Position numbers and translations under genes: made by a program
Notes under the pieces: model-generated
Told to the model about the DNA's origin: nothing
The model's input: the letters and a program-made list of their open reading frames with translations, nothing else
Database searches by the model: none
NCBI GenBank assembly: GCA_023418475.1
Contig: JAEZZO010000027.1
Span: forward strand, 1-64,000
Source of the DNA: Bacillota bacterium
Lineage (GTDB): Bacteria > Bacillota > Clostridia > Lachnospirales > Lachnospiraceae
Length of the DNA stretch: 64,000 nucleotides
Direction: 5' to 3'
Shown here: one piece after another, positions 55,338 to 63,981 of the stretch
How the letters are laid out: every line of letters begins with the position of its first letter
How positions within the stretch are numbered: position 1 is the first letter of the stretch

Positions 55338-55737
55338 TATAATTGTTCCGGCAAAACTTGATGAACTGGATAAGGTATTGGATTTTATTGAGCAGGAATT
55401 AGACGTCTTTGGTTGCGCTATAAAAATAAAGTTTCAGCTTGCAATTGCTGTGGAGGAGATATTTGTTAATATAGCGAAGTATGCTTATTTGCCGGGGGAA
55501 GGCAGTGCAGAGATAGTGTGCAGTTATTCTGATGAAGCGAAAGCGGTATCCATCTGTTTTATGGATACCGGTGTGCCCTATAATCCACTGGCAAAGGAAG
55601 ACCCGGATGTTACGCTGTCCACAGAGGAACGAACGATCGGCGGATTAGGCATCTATATGGTGAAAAAAAGTATGGATGAGGTTATCTATGATTATAAGGA
55701 TGGCAAAAACATACTGACAATCAGAAAGAAACTGTGA
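55330..55737 (+). CDS. RsbW/SpoIIAB-like anti-sigma serine kinase
   Basis: The 135-residue protein is a compact GHKL ATPase with an intact N box (AVEEIFVNIAKYAY, near residue 40), G1 box (MDTGVPYNPL, near 78) and G2 region (GGLGIYMVKKSMDE, near 103). Such proteins phosphorylate a STAS antagonist and hold a target, normally a sigma factor. It overlaps the SpoIIE-type phosphatase gene. No sigma factor is in the cluster, so its target may be encoded elsewhere or may be one of the cluster proteins. Confidence 0.92.
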   Translation: MNSIIVPAKLDELDKVLDFIEQELDVFGCAIKIKFQLAIAVEEIFVNIAKYAYLPGEGSAEIVCSYSDEAKAVSICFMDTGVPYNPLAKEDPDVTLSTEERTIGGLGIYMVKKSMDEVIYDYKDGKNILTIRKKL

Positions 55738-55901
55738 CAGTTGTTAATATATAACAATAAATCATATATACTGTTCCGGTAGTGAAATCATAATTTAAAA
55801 AGTGATAAGAATTCTATCGTAAGGGTTGTGGAATACTGCTATCATTAGATGAAAAATTATATATGTAAATAAGATTTTAGTAGAAAATATGGAGATCGAT
55901 C

Positions 55902-56642
55902 ATGAGAAATATTAAGTTAACAATCGAATATGACGGAAGTAGATACAGTGGATGGCAGAGACTGGGCAAGGGGGAAGCGGATAACACAATTGAGAATAAG
56001 CTTCTTGAGATCATTAAGAAGATGACGGGAGAAGAAGTGGAGCTTAACTGCGGTTGCCGAACGGAAGCAGGTGTTCATGCATATGCCCAGATCGCAAACT
56101 TTAAGACAAATTCATATAGTAAGCTGTATGAAATCAAGAATTATTTTAACCGTTATCTTCCTATGGACATAGCAGTTATCAAAGCGGAAGAGGTGCCAGA
56201 ACGGTTCCATGCTACTCTGAATGCAAAATCGAAGACTTATCTGTACCGGATCGCAATAGGAGATGCGCCCAGTGTATTTGACAGAAAATATACTTACTAC
56301 TGTTTTGATGAACCAAAGCTTGAGTTAATGAGAGAAGCGGCGCAGCAATTGGTCGGAAAACATGATTTTAAAGATTTTTCTTCCGTGAAGAAGAACAAAT
56401 CCACTTTGAAAGAGATTTATCTGATTGAGATTTATCAGGATACACAGGAAATTCAAATCAGTATAAAGGCGAATGATTTCCTTCACAATATGGCCAGAAT
56501 GCTTGTAAGTACGTTGATTGATATAGGACTGGAAAAACGCAGGATAGAGGAGCTAACCGGAATATTGGATCCGAATTCATCAGAGAGCGGCAGCGCGCCG
56601 GCCAGTGCACAGGGCTTATTCCTGCAGGAAGTGGAATATTAA
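55902..56642 (+). CDS. truA: TruA-family tRNA pseudouridine synthase with Glu in place of the catalytic Asp
   Basis: The 246-residue protein has the TruA fold: KLTIEYDGSRYSGWQR at residues 5-20, the region that normally reads GRTDAGVHA, and SKTYLYRI, KHDFKDFSS and NDFLHNMARML motifs. The catalytic block here reads CRTEAGVHA, so residue 55 is Glu (codon GAA at 56064) instead of the nearly invariant Asp that attacks the base. TruA modifies positions 38-40 of tRNA anticodon stems. It stands alone, away from the ribosomal-protein context where truA usually lies, so it is probably a paralogue with altered or lost activity. Confidence 0.82.
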   Translation: MRNIKLTIEYDGSRYSGWQRLGKGEADNTIENKLLEIIKKMTGEEVELNCGCRTEAGVHAYAQIANFKTNSYSKLYEIKNYFNRYLPMDIAVIKAEEVPERFHATLNAKSKTYLYRIAIGDAPSVFDRKYTYYCFDEPKLELMREAAQQLVGKHDFKDFSSVKKNKSTLKEIYLIEIYQDTQEIQISIKANDFLHNMARMLVSTLIDIGLEKRRIEELTGILDPNSSESGSAPASAQGLFLQEVEY

Positions 56643-56719
56643 TAAATGTATCAGATAAATCCAAGGACAAATTCCGGACTCGATATCCAGTAAGTGCTTA
56701 CGAAACGGGGTGCTTATAA

Positions 56720-56763
56720 AAAAGAGATAGCTGTACAATATGATTTGTATAGCTATCTCTTTT
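56720..56763. terminator. Bidirectional terminator between TruA and CBS genes
   Basis: A 19-bp stem with one G-T pair (AAAAGAGATAGCTGTACAA and complement) and a 6-base loop carries an A-run and T-run at its ends, suiting both convergent genes. Confidence 0.88.
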
Positions 56764-56860
56764 AATACATAACAAGTGAATTGACCAGCCAATTCACCCG
56801 TCCGGAGTATGACTATGATGAATTACCTCCTAAGATGGCGGGAGGCGGTTCAACATATTG

Positions 56861-57289
56861 TTACCATATACTGGATCCTGGCTCGGAAATATTTTTGAGA
56901 GCATCCTCGGCGGTATCCTGATATTTTGGCTCAAGAGAAATATCACCCAGAGCCACAATACCAATTAAGCTATTGTCATTCACAATAGGAAGACGCCGGA
57001 TCTGACGGTCACTCATTAATCTTGCTGCATCCGCAACTTCCATTTCGGGATTTCCGAATACTACATTATCTGTCATAATATCGCCGACCTTCTGCTGAGT
57101 TATATCCTGACCTGAGGCTACACTTCTAACAGCGATATCTCTGTCTGTTACAATACCGATTAATTTATCCTGTGTACATACAGGAATAGAACCACAGTTA
57201 TACTGCTTCATGAGCTGTGCTGCTCTTGCTATAGAATCGTCTGAGCGTAAGCTGGCGACGTCCTTTGACATAATATCTTTCACCTTCAA
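56861..57289 (-). CDS. Two-CBS-domain protein (TTG start)
   Basis: The 142-residue protein consists of two CBS domains (about 1-60 and 68-128) with the usual VKDIMSKDV and VGDIMTDNV starts and GIVTDRDIA and GIVALGDIS ends. Pairs of CBS domains bind adenosyl nucleotides and regulate other proteins. I place the start at the TTG of 57289: GGAGGTGATT lies six bases upstream and the product then begins MKVKDIMSK, as in relatives. A GTG within the ribosome site itself (57298) is less likely. It follows the metallophosphoesterase gene by 66 bases on the same strand. Confidence 0.88.
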   Translation of the reverse strand: MKVKDIMSKDVASLRSDDSIARAAQLMKQYNCGSIPVCTQDKLIGIVTDRDIAVRSVASGQDITQQKVGDIMTDNVVFGNPEMEVADAARLMSDRQIRRLPIVNDNSLIGIVALGDISLEPKYQDTAEDALKNISEPGSSIW

Positions 57290-57355
57290 AATAATCACCT
57301 CCGAGATTAGCTTACCCTGTTACCGATCTTTTATGAAATGTATTATTTGGTTAAT

Positions 57356-58291
57356 CTACTCATCATCACATTTATTGCAATGCGAGGAATAAGGATGATT
57401 TTTGCAGTCATATTTTTCGATGGGCTCCGGACCTCTGACAACAGTTCGAAGCATATGCAAAACACCGTTGTCATCTGCAGCGATTCTCCAGTCAACCATC
57501 AGAATTTCACCGTTAATAATTTCAATACCGCAGATACCACGGGTACGAATACAACAGCCGGTATTAAAATAAGGAAGATCATCTGCCTTCGGAAATTTCT
57601 GCCGGTGGGTATGACCGCAGATTAACATCATTTTATGCTTTTCAATCCATTTATTATATACCTTTTCTACCTTGTGTCTTTTGTATAAATTACGGGCCGG
57701 GCTTGCCGGGTTTTCAAAACCTACAATATGCATATAACGCCAGAAATAGCGCAGGAGCAGCATCGCAAGATACCATAGCTGATCATTCATAAAATCGCCC
57801 TGATGTCCGTGTATAATAAGAATTTCCTGTTTTGTGTTCTTTTGTTTTAATATAAGAGCCTCAAGAGGTTGCAGTCCACGAAACAATTCAACACGCTCCT
57901 GCTTATATTCATCGTAGAAGTTATAATAATTATCCCTGACGAAACGTTTGGATTTTAAATATATATTATGATTTCCATACAACATAATAAGGCGTCCTGC
58001 ATCATAGAACTTTTTCAGGGCAATGAAGACATCGGTATGTGCAAGGCGTATATGTTTGAATTCCTTATATTCCCACAGCTCGTCTCCATCCCCGACCTCA
58101 ATATATTTATAACCTTCTTTGTAATAATAATTAAGCGCATGTAAGAAGACATTCTGATTTCTGGTAAATTCATCTGAGACACTGTCATCACCCCGATGAG
58201 TGTCACTGAAGAAAACATATTTGGAATTTTTATCAAAATATTCGATTTTAGCGTTTTTATAAGCACTGGTTAATCTTTTTTCAGTTTTCAT
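57356..58291 (-). CDS. Calcineurin-like metallophosphoesterase
   Basis: The 311-residue protein has the metallophosphoesterase metal ligands in order: SDTHRGDD (near residue 29), GDGDELW (near 67), GNHN (near 105), IHGHQGD (near 160) and CGHTHR (near 225). GAGAGGTAACC precedes the ATG. The C-terminus ends in a small cysteine group (YDCKNH...HCNKCDDE), which could bind a metal and is not part of the core fold. It belongs to the UDP-2,3-diacylglucosamine-hydrolase-like/YbbF-like end of the family in length, but the substrate is open. It shares a strand with the CBS gene. Confidence 0.87.
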   Translation of the reverse strand: MKTEKRLTSAYKNAKIEYFDKNSKYVFFSDTHRGDDSVSDEFTRNQNVFLHALNYYYKEGYKYIEVGDGDELWEYKEFKHIRLAHTDVFIALKKFYDAGRLIMLYGNHNIYLKSKRFVRDNYYNFYDEYKQERVELFRGLQPLEALILKQKNTKQEILIIHGHQGDFMNDQLWYLAMLLLRYFWRYMHIVGFENPASPARNLYKRHKVEKVYNKWIEKHKMMLICGHTHRQKFPKADDLPYFNTGCCIRTRGICGIEIINGEILMVDWRIAADDNGVLHMLRTVVRGPEPIEKYDCKNHPYSSHCNKCDDE

Positions 58292-58457
58292 GGTTACCTC
58301 TCATTTTGCTGCCGGGATAGTATGAAATTATTTAGAAGGATGTGAACTAAATGTGCAAAAAAATGGCACTATATTACCCGGTACAAATATCTCATACCAA
58401 ATAGTATATTGCCGTGAATTATGATTATTCAATTACAGAAAAAAAATTATAAGAAGA

Positions 58458-59231
58458 TCATTTTAATTTAGGATCATTCATTTTTATGAATTGTCCCGTC
58501 TTACCCATCTGGTAGGCTAGCTTTATCATTTGCTTTTCCTCTATCGTAATGGGACGGTAAAACATTTTCTCAAATTGCAGATATAATGCGTCATAATCGA
58601 TGAATTTCCCTTGCTTTGGGAGCTTGGCTTTGTTGTAGAGAGGAAAGGGATCATATATCTTAACCTGCATTTCACAGGATTTTATTTTCTTATAAACCTC
58701 CGCCGTGTAATAAGCATCGTGGACGGCACTATGGAAGGGATAGGGCTGAGGAATCAGAAGTTGCTCCACCGTGTATTGGAGGCGCAGCTGTCTAGTTTTT
58801 GGGTGCTTTAAATAAAGCGAGGCATAGGGCTGCAGGTCAATATAATGCTTTGGCAATAATTTCAGATCCATCTGAAAATGAACTGCCATACGATATAATT
58901 CCTTAATATCCGAATTTCCCCAGCTAAGTAGAATCGCATCAGGATCTCCCATAAAATCTATGAAGGCCTGGTAAACCTCAGGAAAGGTTTCCTCATAATG
59001 AAGCTGCTCTGTTGTAATACCCGTCAAGTCCGTGATAAAGGGACTGATTTTGGAATATATTGTCGGTTTGACGTAGCGGTTGAAATAAGCGAGAGTACTT
59101 AGTTGTTTATCCAGCTTTATAGCACCGATTTGTATTATTTCGAACGGATAAGAAGCCTTTGTTGTGCCGGTAATCTGTTCAGAGGTGAGATCTTGATTAA
59201 ATTCTAAATCAAATACGATGTAATGTGCCAC
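58458..59231 (-). CDS. DEDDh 3'-5' exonuclease (KapD/DnaQ-like, GTG start)
   Basis: The 257-residue protein has the exonuclease motifs DLEFNQD (residues 8-14; first Asp/Glu pair), a middle Asp in WGNSDIKEL (near 105) and HSAVHDAYY (His and Asp, near 168). It resembles KapD-type 3'-5' exonucleases, which trim RNA or DNA ends. AAAGGAG lies seven bases before the GTG at 59231. The C-terminal 60 residues (about 190-257) extend beyond the nuclease core. It appears monocistronic. Confidence 0.88.
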   Translation of the reverse strand: MAHYIVFDLEFNQDLTSEQITGTTKASYPFEIIQIGAIKLDKQLSTLAYFNRYVKPTIYSKISPFITDLTGITTEQLHYEETFPEVYQAFIDFMGDPDAILLSWGNSDIKELYRMAVHFQMDLKLLPKHYIDLQPYASLYLKHPKTRQLRLQYTVEQLLIPQPYPFHSAVHDAYYTAEVYKKIKSCEMQVKIYDPFPLYNKAKLPKQGKFIDYDALYLQFEKMFYRPITIEEKQMIKLAYQMGKTGQFIKMNDPKLK

Positions 59232-59568
59232 TAATCTACTCCTTTCAATTGTTATTTTTCCCCGAATTCTGATATTATTATAGCACCGGCTATCGAATTA
59301 TTCCAGGTGAACTTGAGAATATGCATTAAAACGGAAAGTATTAAGTACATAAACAGTGTGTATTCCCATGGATATTATACAACGTATTCTATTTATTTGT
59401 TATTGTCAGAATGTAAAATATATCTAAATCTTCTGTTTGTTTTTCCTTTTCTGATGCATTATAATTTGTTTTATACTATAATAAATAATAAGTACTTAAG
59501 ATAAAAAGCAGGATGTATAAAGTATGCGCTTCGGATAATGAAAATACATTTTAGTAAGGTGTGTTTCT
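59232..59568. other. Divergent intergenic stretch
   Basis: These 337 AT-rich bases separate the exonuclease (minus) and the FG-GAP-like gene (plus) and must carry both promoters. A TATACTATAATA run at about 59473 is the best -10 candidate for the plus-strand gene. I see no repeat or additional gene. Confidence 0.45.
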
Positions 59569-60300
59569 ATGAAAATAAGCAAGAATATGATTTTAGGAAT
59601 AATTTTTTTCCTTATAATGATTTGCATTATGTTGTTTGTTAAAGTAAAAATTATAGATGAAAAGAAGGATGTCTGGAAAGCATTCAGAGAAAGTTTGGCC
59701 AATCAGGAAGTAATCGTGGACGGCTTCATGGATAGTACAAGAGCCTATCTGATTACAAATAAGACAGGAGCTTTGGACTATGGTGATACTTTTGCGGTTT
59801 ATGATCAGGACCATGACGGCAGATGGAAATTAATCTATGAAAATAATTTTAAAAAACTGAAGCCATGGAAGATTGAAGTGGCGGATATTGATGGTGATGG
59901 TATCAAAGAGATTCTAACGGCGGTTAATAAAAAGACTCATTTTGACCATATAGAGAAAAACCGGATGTTTATCTTCAATTATACAGATGGAAAACTGGTT
60001 AAGAAATGGACCGGTTCTGAAATTGCTGGAGTATGGAAGAGTTTTCGTGCATATGATATACTTCCGATGAAGGGAAGCGAGTTGATTTTTATCAGAAAAA
60101 CAGATAAGGGAGAGAGAATCAGTATTTATTACTGGTTTGATTTTGGATTTCAGCTGTTTGCGGAGAGTAAGGATTATGAATATATCAGAGAGGTTTCGGC
60201 AACTGCAGAAAATAAATTACGTATGGTCTGCGAGGAAAAGGGACAAGAAAGGATAGTTATGCTGGCAGCGAAGGAGAGTAAATTAATCGAGACGGAATAA
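59569..60300 (+). CDS. Membrane-anchored FG-GAP/VCBS-like protein
   Basis: The 243-residue product has an N-terminal membrane anchor (residues 6-27) and an extracellular beta-rich region with the calcium-loop motif DIDGDGIKEIL (near residue 105) and DQDHDGRWKLI (near 82), as in FG-GAP and EF-hand-like repeats. It is probably attached outside the membrane. The DUF3160 lipoprotein gene follows 74 bases later on the same strand. Function unknown; ligand or partner binding is plausible. Confidence 0.7.
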   Translation: MKISKNMILGIIFFLIMICIMLFVKVKIIDEKKDVWKAFRESLANQEVIVDGFMDSTRAYLITNKTGALDYGDTFAVYDQDHDGRWKLIYENNFKKLKPWKIEVADIDGDGIKEILTAVNKKTHFDHIEKNRMFIFNYTDGKLVKKWTGSEIAGVWKSFRAYDILPMKGSELIFIRKTDKGERISIYYWFDFGFQLFAESKDYEYIREVSATAENKLRMVCEEKGQERIVMLAAKESKLIETE

Positions 60301-60336
60301 AAAAATAAAGAAATATATCAAGAAATATACAAAACA

Positions 60337-60369
60337 AGGAGGAGAAATCCTCCTACAAAACAAGGAGGA
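60337..60369 (+). promoter_or_regulatory. Hairpin with a decoy Shine-Dalgarno before the DUF3160 gene
   Basis: A 16-base block (TACAAAACAAGGAGGA) occurs twice, at 60328-60343 and 60354-60369. Between them TCCTCCT (60348-60354) can pair with the first AGGAGGA across a GAAA tetraloop, or alternatively with the second, which is the true ribosome site six bases before the start. This could tune translation. Confidence 0.5.
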
Positions 60370-60374
60370 TTGAA

Positions 60375-62747
60375 ATGAAGAAATTCTATGTAATTTTATT
60401 ATGTCTGTGTATCTTATTGACCGGATGCCAGAGTGGAGGAAATGATCAGGAAAGTACGAAAATAACGAGTAGTGCGAATGACAATTCTATGACAGAAAAT
60501 ATGGAAGGCATTAACGAAGTAAAAACGGAGAATGTGAAAACTGAAAATATGAATTTTACAAATGCCGATACTACAGACAGTGCTGCCGGAGAAAATATAG
60601 ATGCGGATACCTCTGTAACAAAGCTTCTAAACTTAAGTAAGGAATGGTCACTGGTTGAAAATTTCGAACTTATCCAGCCCGAATATGAAGCTCCTTCCTT
60701 TGCAGCGAAGGTTCCTTCTTATAAAATATCCAAAGATCTATCCAATATCCAAAATATCGGACAGTTTTCGGGATTTTCAAAAAACCAGATGAAGCAGCTG
60801 GCTCAGAATGGTTTCATAGTGGTCCCCAGTGATGATACCCGGCCTTACTATGTGTATGATGATAATGAATATAAGGGCATACCAAATTTTATTACCTCCG
60901 ATACGGCACTTCATCTGTATCACCAGTTTTACGACAAGTCCCTTATGAGTATAGAAACCAAATATTTATATAAGGATCTGGATCTTATGACGAAACAGAT
61001 GCTTGATAAATCCCTGCTTTTGCTTCGTGAACTTAAGGACGAGGATTTAAGAAAACTTCAGGAGAAGAATGTAATATACTTTATGGTAGCGAGAATGCTA
61101 TTTACACAATCGTCTGACCCTGGGGTCAAGGCAGATGCTAATCTGTTGGATATCGCTAAGAAGGAATATAAACTTTGCAGGGCCGCAGAAGGAAATCAGA
61201 AATCTCCCCTCATGGAGGAAGATTTTGATTATTCCCAGTTTAAAGTAAGAGGTCATTATACGAGAAGTAAGGAACTTGGCAAATACTTTAAGACCATGAT
61301 GTGGTTTGGTTCGGCGCATTTTGCCTTTACAGATGATAATGGAAATATCGTAAAGGATAATGTACTGCAGTCCTTACTGATTACTTTTACTACCTTCTCA
61401 GAATCAAAATCGGCTTGCGATGCAAAACTCTGGTCTGATATATACCAGCCTACTTCACAATATGTGGGAACATCCGATGATATCAATACCTTTGCTATGA
61501 ACAGCCTGCGATTAGCTGTTTATGGAAATAATGAGGATCCGAATATATTTAATGACGAAGCATATCAGGATAAACTGACTGAAGCAGTAAAAGCATTGCC
61601 GGAACCACGTATTAAGGCAGATCTTGAAAATTCGTCCTCCCGGACAGGCAAACAATTTCGCTTTATGGGTCAGAGATACCTGACAGACAGCGATATACTC
61701 CAGACGCTGATTGATAGTAAATACCGTCCTATTCCGTCAGCCCTTGATGTTATGGGAGTAATGGGAAGCAAAACTGCACAAGATTTATTATTCAATGTCT
61801 ATAAACCACAGAAAACCTGGCCAAAATACACAGACAAATATAATAAACTACAAGAGCAGGTAGCAGGTTATCCGACAGACTACTGGAAAAGTAATCTTTA
61901 TACCGGCTGGCTCTGGTCTATCAAAGAGGCACTGACAGAATATCCTGCTAATTCGGGAATGCCGCTCTTTATGACAAATAAAGCATGGGCGTATAAATCT
62001 CTTAATACCGCACTCGGAAGTTATGCTGAGCTAAAGCATGATACCGTTCTGTATGGGAAGCAGGCAACGGCAGAGATGGGAGGACCCGATGCATATGCAA
62101 AGCAGCAGTATGTAGAGCCGAATGTCATTTTGTACAGTAAGTTGATCTACCTGACTGATTTTACAACCTCCCTGTTAAAGGAAAAGAAAATGTTACATGC
62201 TTCATTAGCACAAGGTGCCGATCAATATAAAGACTTTCTAAAATTATTAATGAAATGTTCGATAAAAGAACTAAAGAATGAGACACTTTCTTCAAAGGAA
62301 AAAAGACAGCTGCTTTGGAGCGGAGGTACGATAGAGAGTATCATAAACAATTTATATATGGGTGTTACGGATGATAGTGCCAGCAAGGATGTTACCGATA
62401 TGCTGGTTACCGATATTGCAACTTATGCAGATCAGTATCTTTCCATTGGCACCGGATATTTTGATCAGATTTATGTTGTAGTGCCTTACGGCAATAAGCT
62501 GTATCTATCAAGAGGATCGGTTTATTCCTTCTATGAATTTGTAAGTAACAGCAGGCTGACCGATAAAGAATGGTGGGCTTTACAGGGCATAACGATAAGA
62601 AGTGATGATTACGGAGACTATGCACAGTTTGATAAACCTTCTCCCAAACTTCCCAAACAGCCGGATTGGGTTAGATACTTTAAAACTTCAGAGAAAAATG
62701 TTAAAATAAAACCATTGGAAGTGGATTTTGACAGCTTAACAGAGTAA
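60375..62747 (+). CDS. DUF3160 lipoprotein
   Basis: The 790-residue protein has a lipoprotein signal (lipobox LLTGC, cysteine at residue 18) and a Ser/Thr/Asn-rich linker to about 70. The remaining 700 residues are the DUF3160 domain, recognisable by NGFIVVPSDD, NFITSDTALHLYHQFYD (shown in part as SDTALHLYHQ), KTWPKYTD and a C-terminal YGNKLYLSRGSVYSFYEF. It is anchored outside the membrane. DUF3160 proteins are widespread in Clostridia, of unknown function. It follows the membrane-anchored FG-GAP-like gene and is preceded by a tandem ribosome-site arrangement. Confidence 0.83.
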   Translation: MKKFYVILLCLCILLTGCQSGGNDQESTKITSSANDNSMTENMEGINEVKTENVKTENMNFTNADTTDSAAGENIDADTSVTKLLNLSKEWSLVENFELIQPEYEAPSFAAKVPSYKISKDLSNIQNIGQFSGFSKNQMKQLAQNGFIVVPSDDTRPYYVYDDNEYKGIPNFITSDTALHLYHQFYDKSLMSIETKYLYKDLDLMTKQMLDKSLLLLRELKDEDLRKLQEKNVIYFMVARMLFTQSSDPGVKADANLLDIAKKEYKLCRAAEGNQKSPLMEEDFDYSQFKVRGHYTRSKELGKYFKTMMWFGSAHFAFTDDNGNIVKDNVLQSLLITFTTFSESKSACDAKLWSDIYQPTSQYVGTSDDINTFAMNSLRLAVYGNNEDPNIFNDEAYQDKLTEAVKALPEPRIKADLENSSSRTGKQFRFMGQRYLTDSDILQTLIDSKYRPIPSALDVMGVMGSKTAQDLLFNVYKPQKTWPKYTDKYNKLQEQVAGYPTDYWKSNLYTGWLWSIKEALTEYPANSGMPLFMTNKAWAYKSLNTALGSYAELKHDTVLYGKQATAEMGGPDAYAKQQYVEPNVILYSKLIYLTDFTTSLLKEKKMLHASLAQGADQYKDFLKLLMKCSIKELKNETLSSKEKRQLLWSGGTIESIINNLYMGVTDDSASKDVTDMLVTDIATYADQYLSIGTGYFDQIYVVVPYGNKLYLSRGSVYSFYEFVSNSRLTDKEWWALQGITIRSDDYGDYAQFDKPSPKLPKQPDWVRYFKTSEKNVKIKPLEVDFDSLTE

Positions 62748-62753
62748 TCGGTA

Positions 62754-62973
62754 AAAACATGCACAGGAATGAGGAAAGAGTGAAAGAAAACCACTTTCAC
62801 TTACAAAGTTTGTGCCTGCGTAATCCTCGGCACAAACTTAATATGCGCACAAAACATGCGCAGGAATGAGGAAAGAGTGAAAGAAAACCACTTTCACTCA
62901 CAAAGTTTGTGCCTGCGTAATCCTCGGCACAAACTTAATATGCGCACAAAACATGCGCAGGAATGAGGAAAAT
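62754..62973 (+). repeat. Leader repeat copy LR7: two tandem 97-bp units and a partial third
   Basis: Units start at 62754, 62851 and 62948, each with AAAACATGCRCAGGAATGAGG. The two full units differ at two positions by eye. Each holds the hairpins GAGTGAAAG/CTTTCACTC and AAGTTTGTGCC/GGCACAAACTT and a four-codon frame (ATG AGG AAA GAG, then TGA). The third unit is cut at its ATGAGGAAAAT, which becomes the ribosome site of the reductase gene. Confidence 0.9.
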
Positions 62974-63981
62974 ATGACAAAGATAATACTCGGAAAAACA
63001 GGAATTGAGGTTAATAAGAATGGATTTGGAGCATTACCGATACAACGTATTGGAAGGGAAGAAGCGGCAGTTTTATTAAGAAAGGCATATCAAAATGGAA
63101 TTACATTTTTTGATACCGCTCGTTTTTATACGGATAGTGAAGAAAAGATAGGATACGCACTGGGGAAGGTTCGTTCCGATATCTACATTGCTTCGAAAAC
63201 AATGTCAATAAAACCGGAGGAATTCTGGGAACAGCTGAAGCAATCCTTAAGTGACCTAAAGACGGATTATCTGGATCTGTACCAGTTCCACAACCCTGCT
63301 TTCTGTCCAAAGCCGGGAGATGGTTCTGGTTTATACGAAGCGATGCGGGAGGCTAAGGACAAGGGAATGATCCGGCATATCGGAATTACTAACCATCGTC
63401 TTCCGGTGGCCCTGGAAGCGGCAGAATCCGGCTTATATGAGACAATTCAGTTCCCGTTCAGCTATTTGGCAACTGAGAAGGAAATTGAGCTGGTAAAGCT
63501 TTGCAGGCAGAACGGAATCGGATTTATTGCGATGAAAGCTTTGTCCGGGGGATTAATATCGAATTCTGCAGCGGCGTATGCTTATCTTGACCAGTTTGAT
63601 AATGTCCTTCCCATCTGGGGAATCCAAAAGGAGAAGGAGCTGGATGAATTTATCGATTACATTAATCGTCCACCGGTATTAAATGATGCGCTTCGTGCAG
63701 CTATTGAGAAGGACCGCAGGGAGCTTGGCAAGGATTTCTGCAGAGGCTGCGGTTATTGCCTTCCGTGCCCTGCAGGTATTGATATTCCTACTTCGGCAAG
63801 AATGTCTCTGATGATACGGCGCGCTCCGGTATCCGTTTATTTAAATGATGATTGGAAGGAGAAAATGAAGCGGATTGATGACTGCATTCATTGCGATCAC
63901 TGTAAAAACCATTGTCCGTATGGCCTTGATACACCAAATTTATTAGTGGAAAACTGGATTGACTATAAAAATTTTATTTAG
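62974..63981 (+). CDS. Aldo/keto reductase with C-terminal [4Fe-4S] domain
   Basis: The 335-residue protein has an aldo/keto reductase barrel (residues 1-250; GKTGIEVNKNGFGALP, FDTARFYTDSEEKIG, IASKTMS, LYQFHNP and GITNHR motifs; catalytic Asp/Tyr/Lys in place), then two ferredoxin-type cysteine groups, CRGCGYCLPCPAG (near 262) and CIHCDHCKNHCPYG (near 312). Such iron-sulphur AKRs are common in anaerobes. The start at 62974 follows repeat-derived AATGAGGAAAAT; the earlier in-frame ATG at 62953 is repeat sequence. The substrate is unknown. Confidence 0.9.
   Translation: MTKIILGKTGIEVNKNGFGALPIQRIGREEAAVLLRKAYQNGITFFDTARFYTDSEEKIGYALGKVRSDIYIASKTMSIKPEEFWEQLKQSLSDLKTDYLDLYQFHNPAFCPKPGDGSGLYEAMREAKDKGMIRHIGITNHRLPVALEAAESGLYETIQFPFSYLATEKEIELVKLCRQNGIGFIAMKALSGGLISNSAAAYAYLDQFDNVLPIWGIQKEKELDEFIDYINRPPVLNDALRAAIEKDRRELGKDFCRGCGYCLPCPAGIDIPTSARMSLMIRRAPVSVYLNDDWKEKMKRIDDCIHCDHCKNHCPYGLDTPNLLVENWIDYKNFI

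Noticed and set aside
62754..62973. CRISPR array
   Set aside because: The units are contiguous 97-base tandem copies with no variable spacers.
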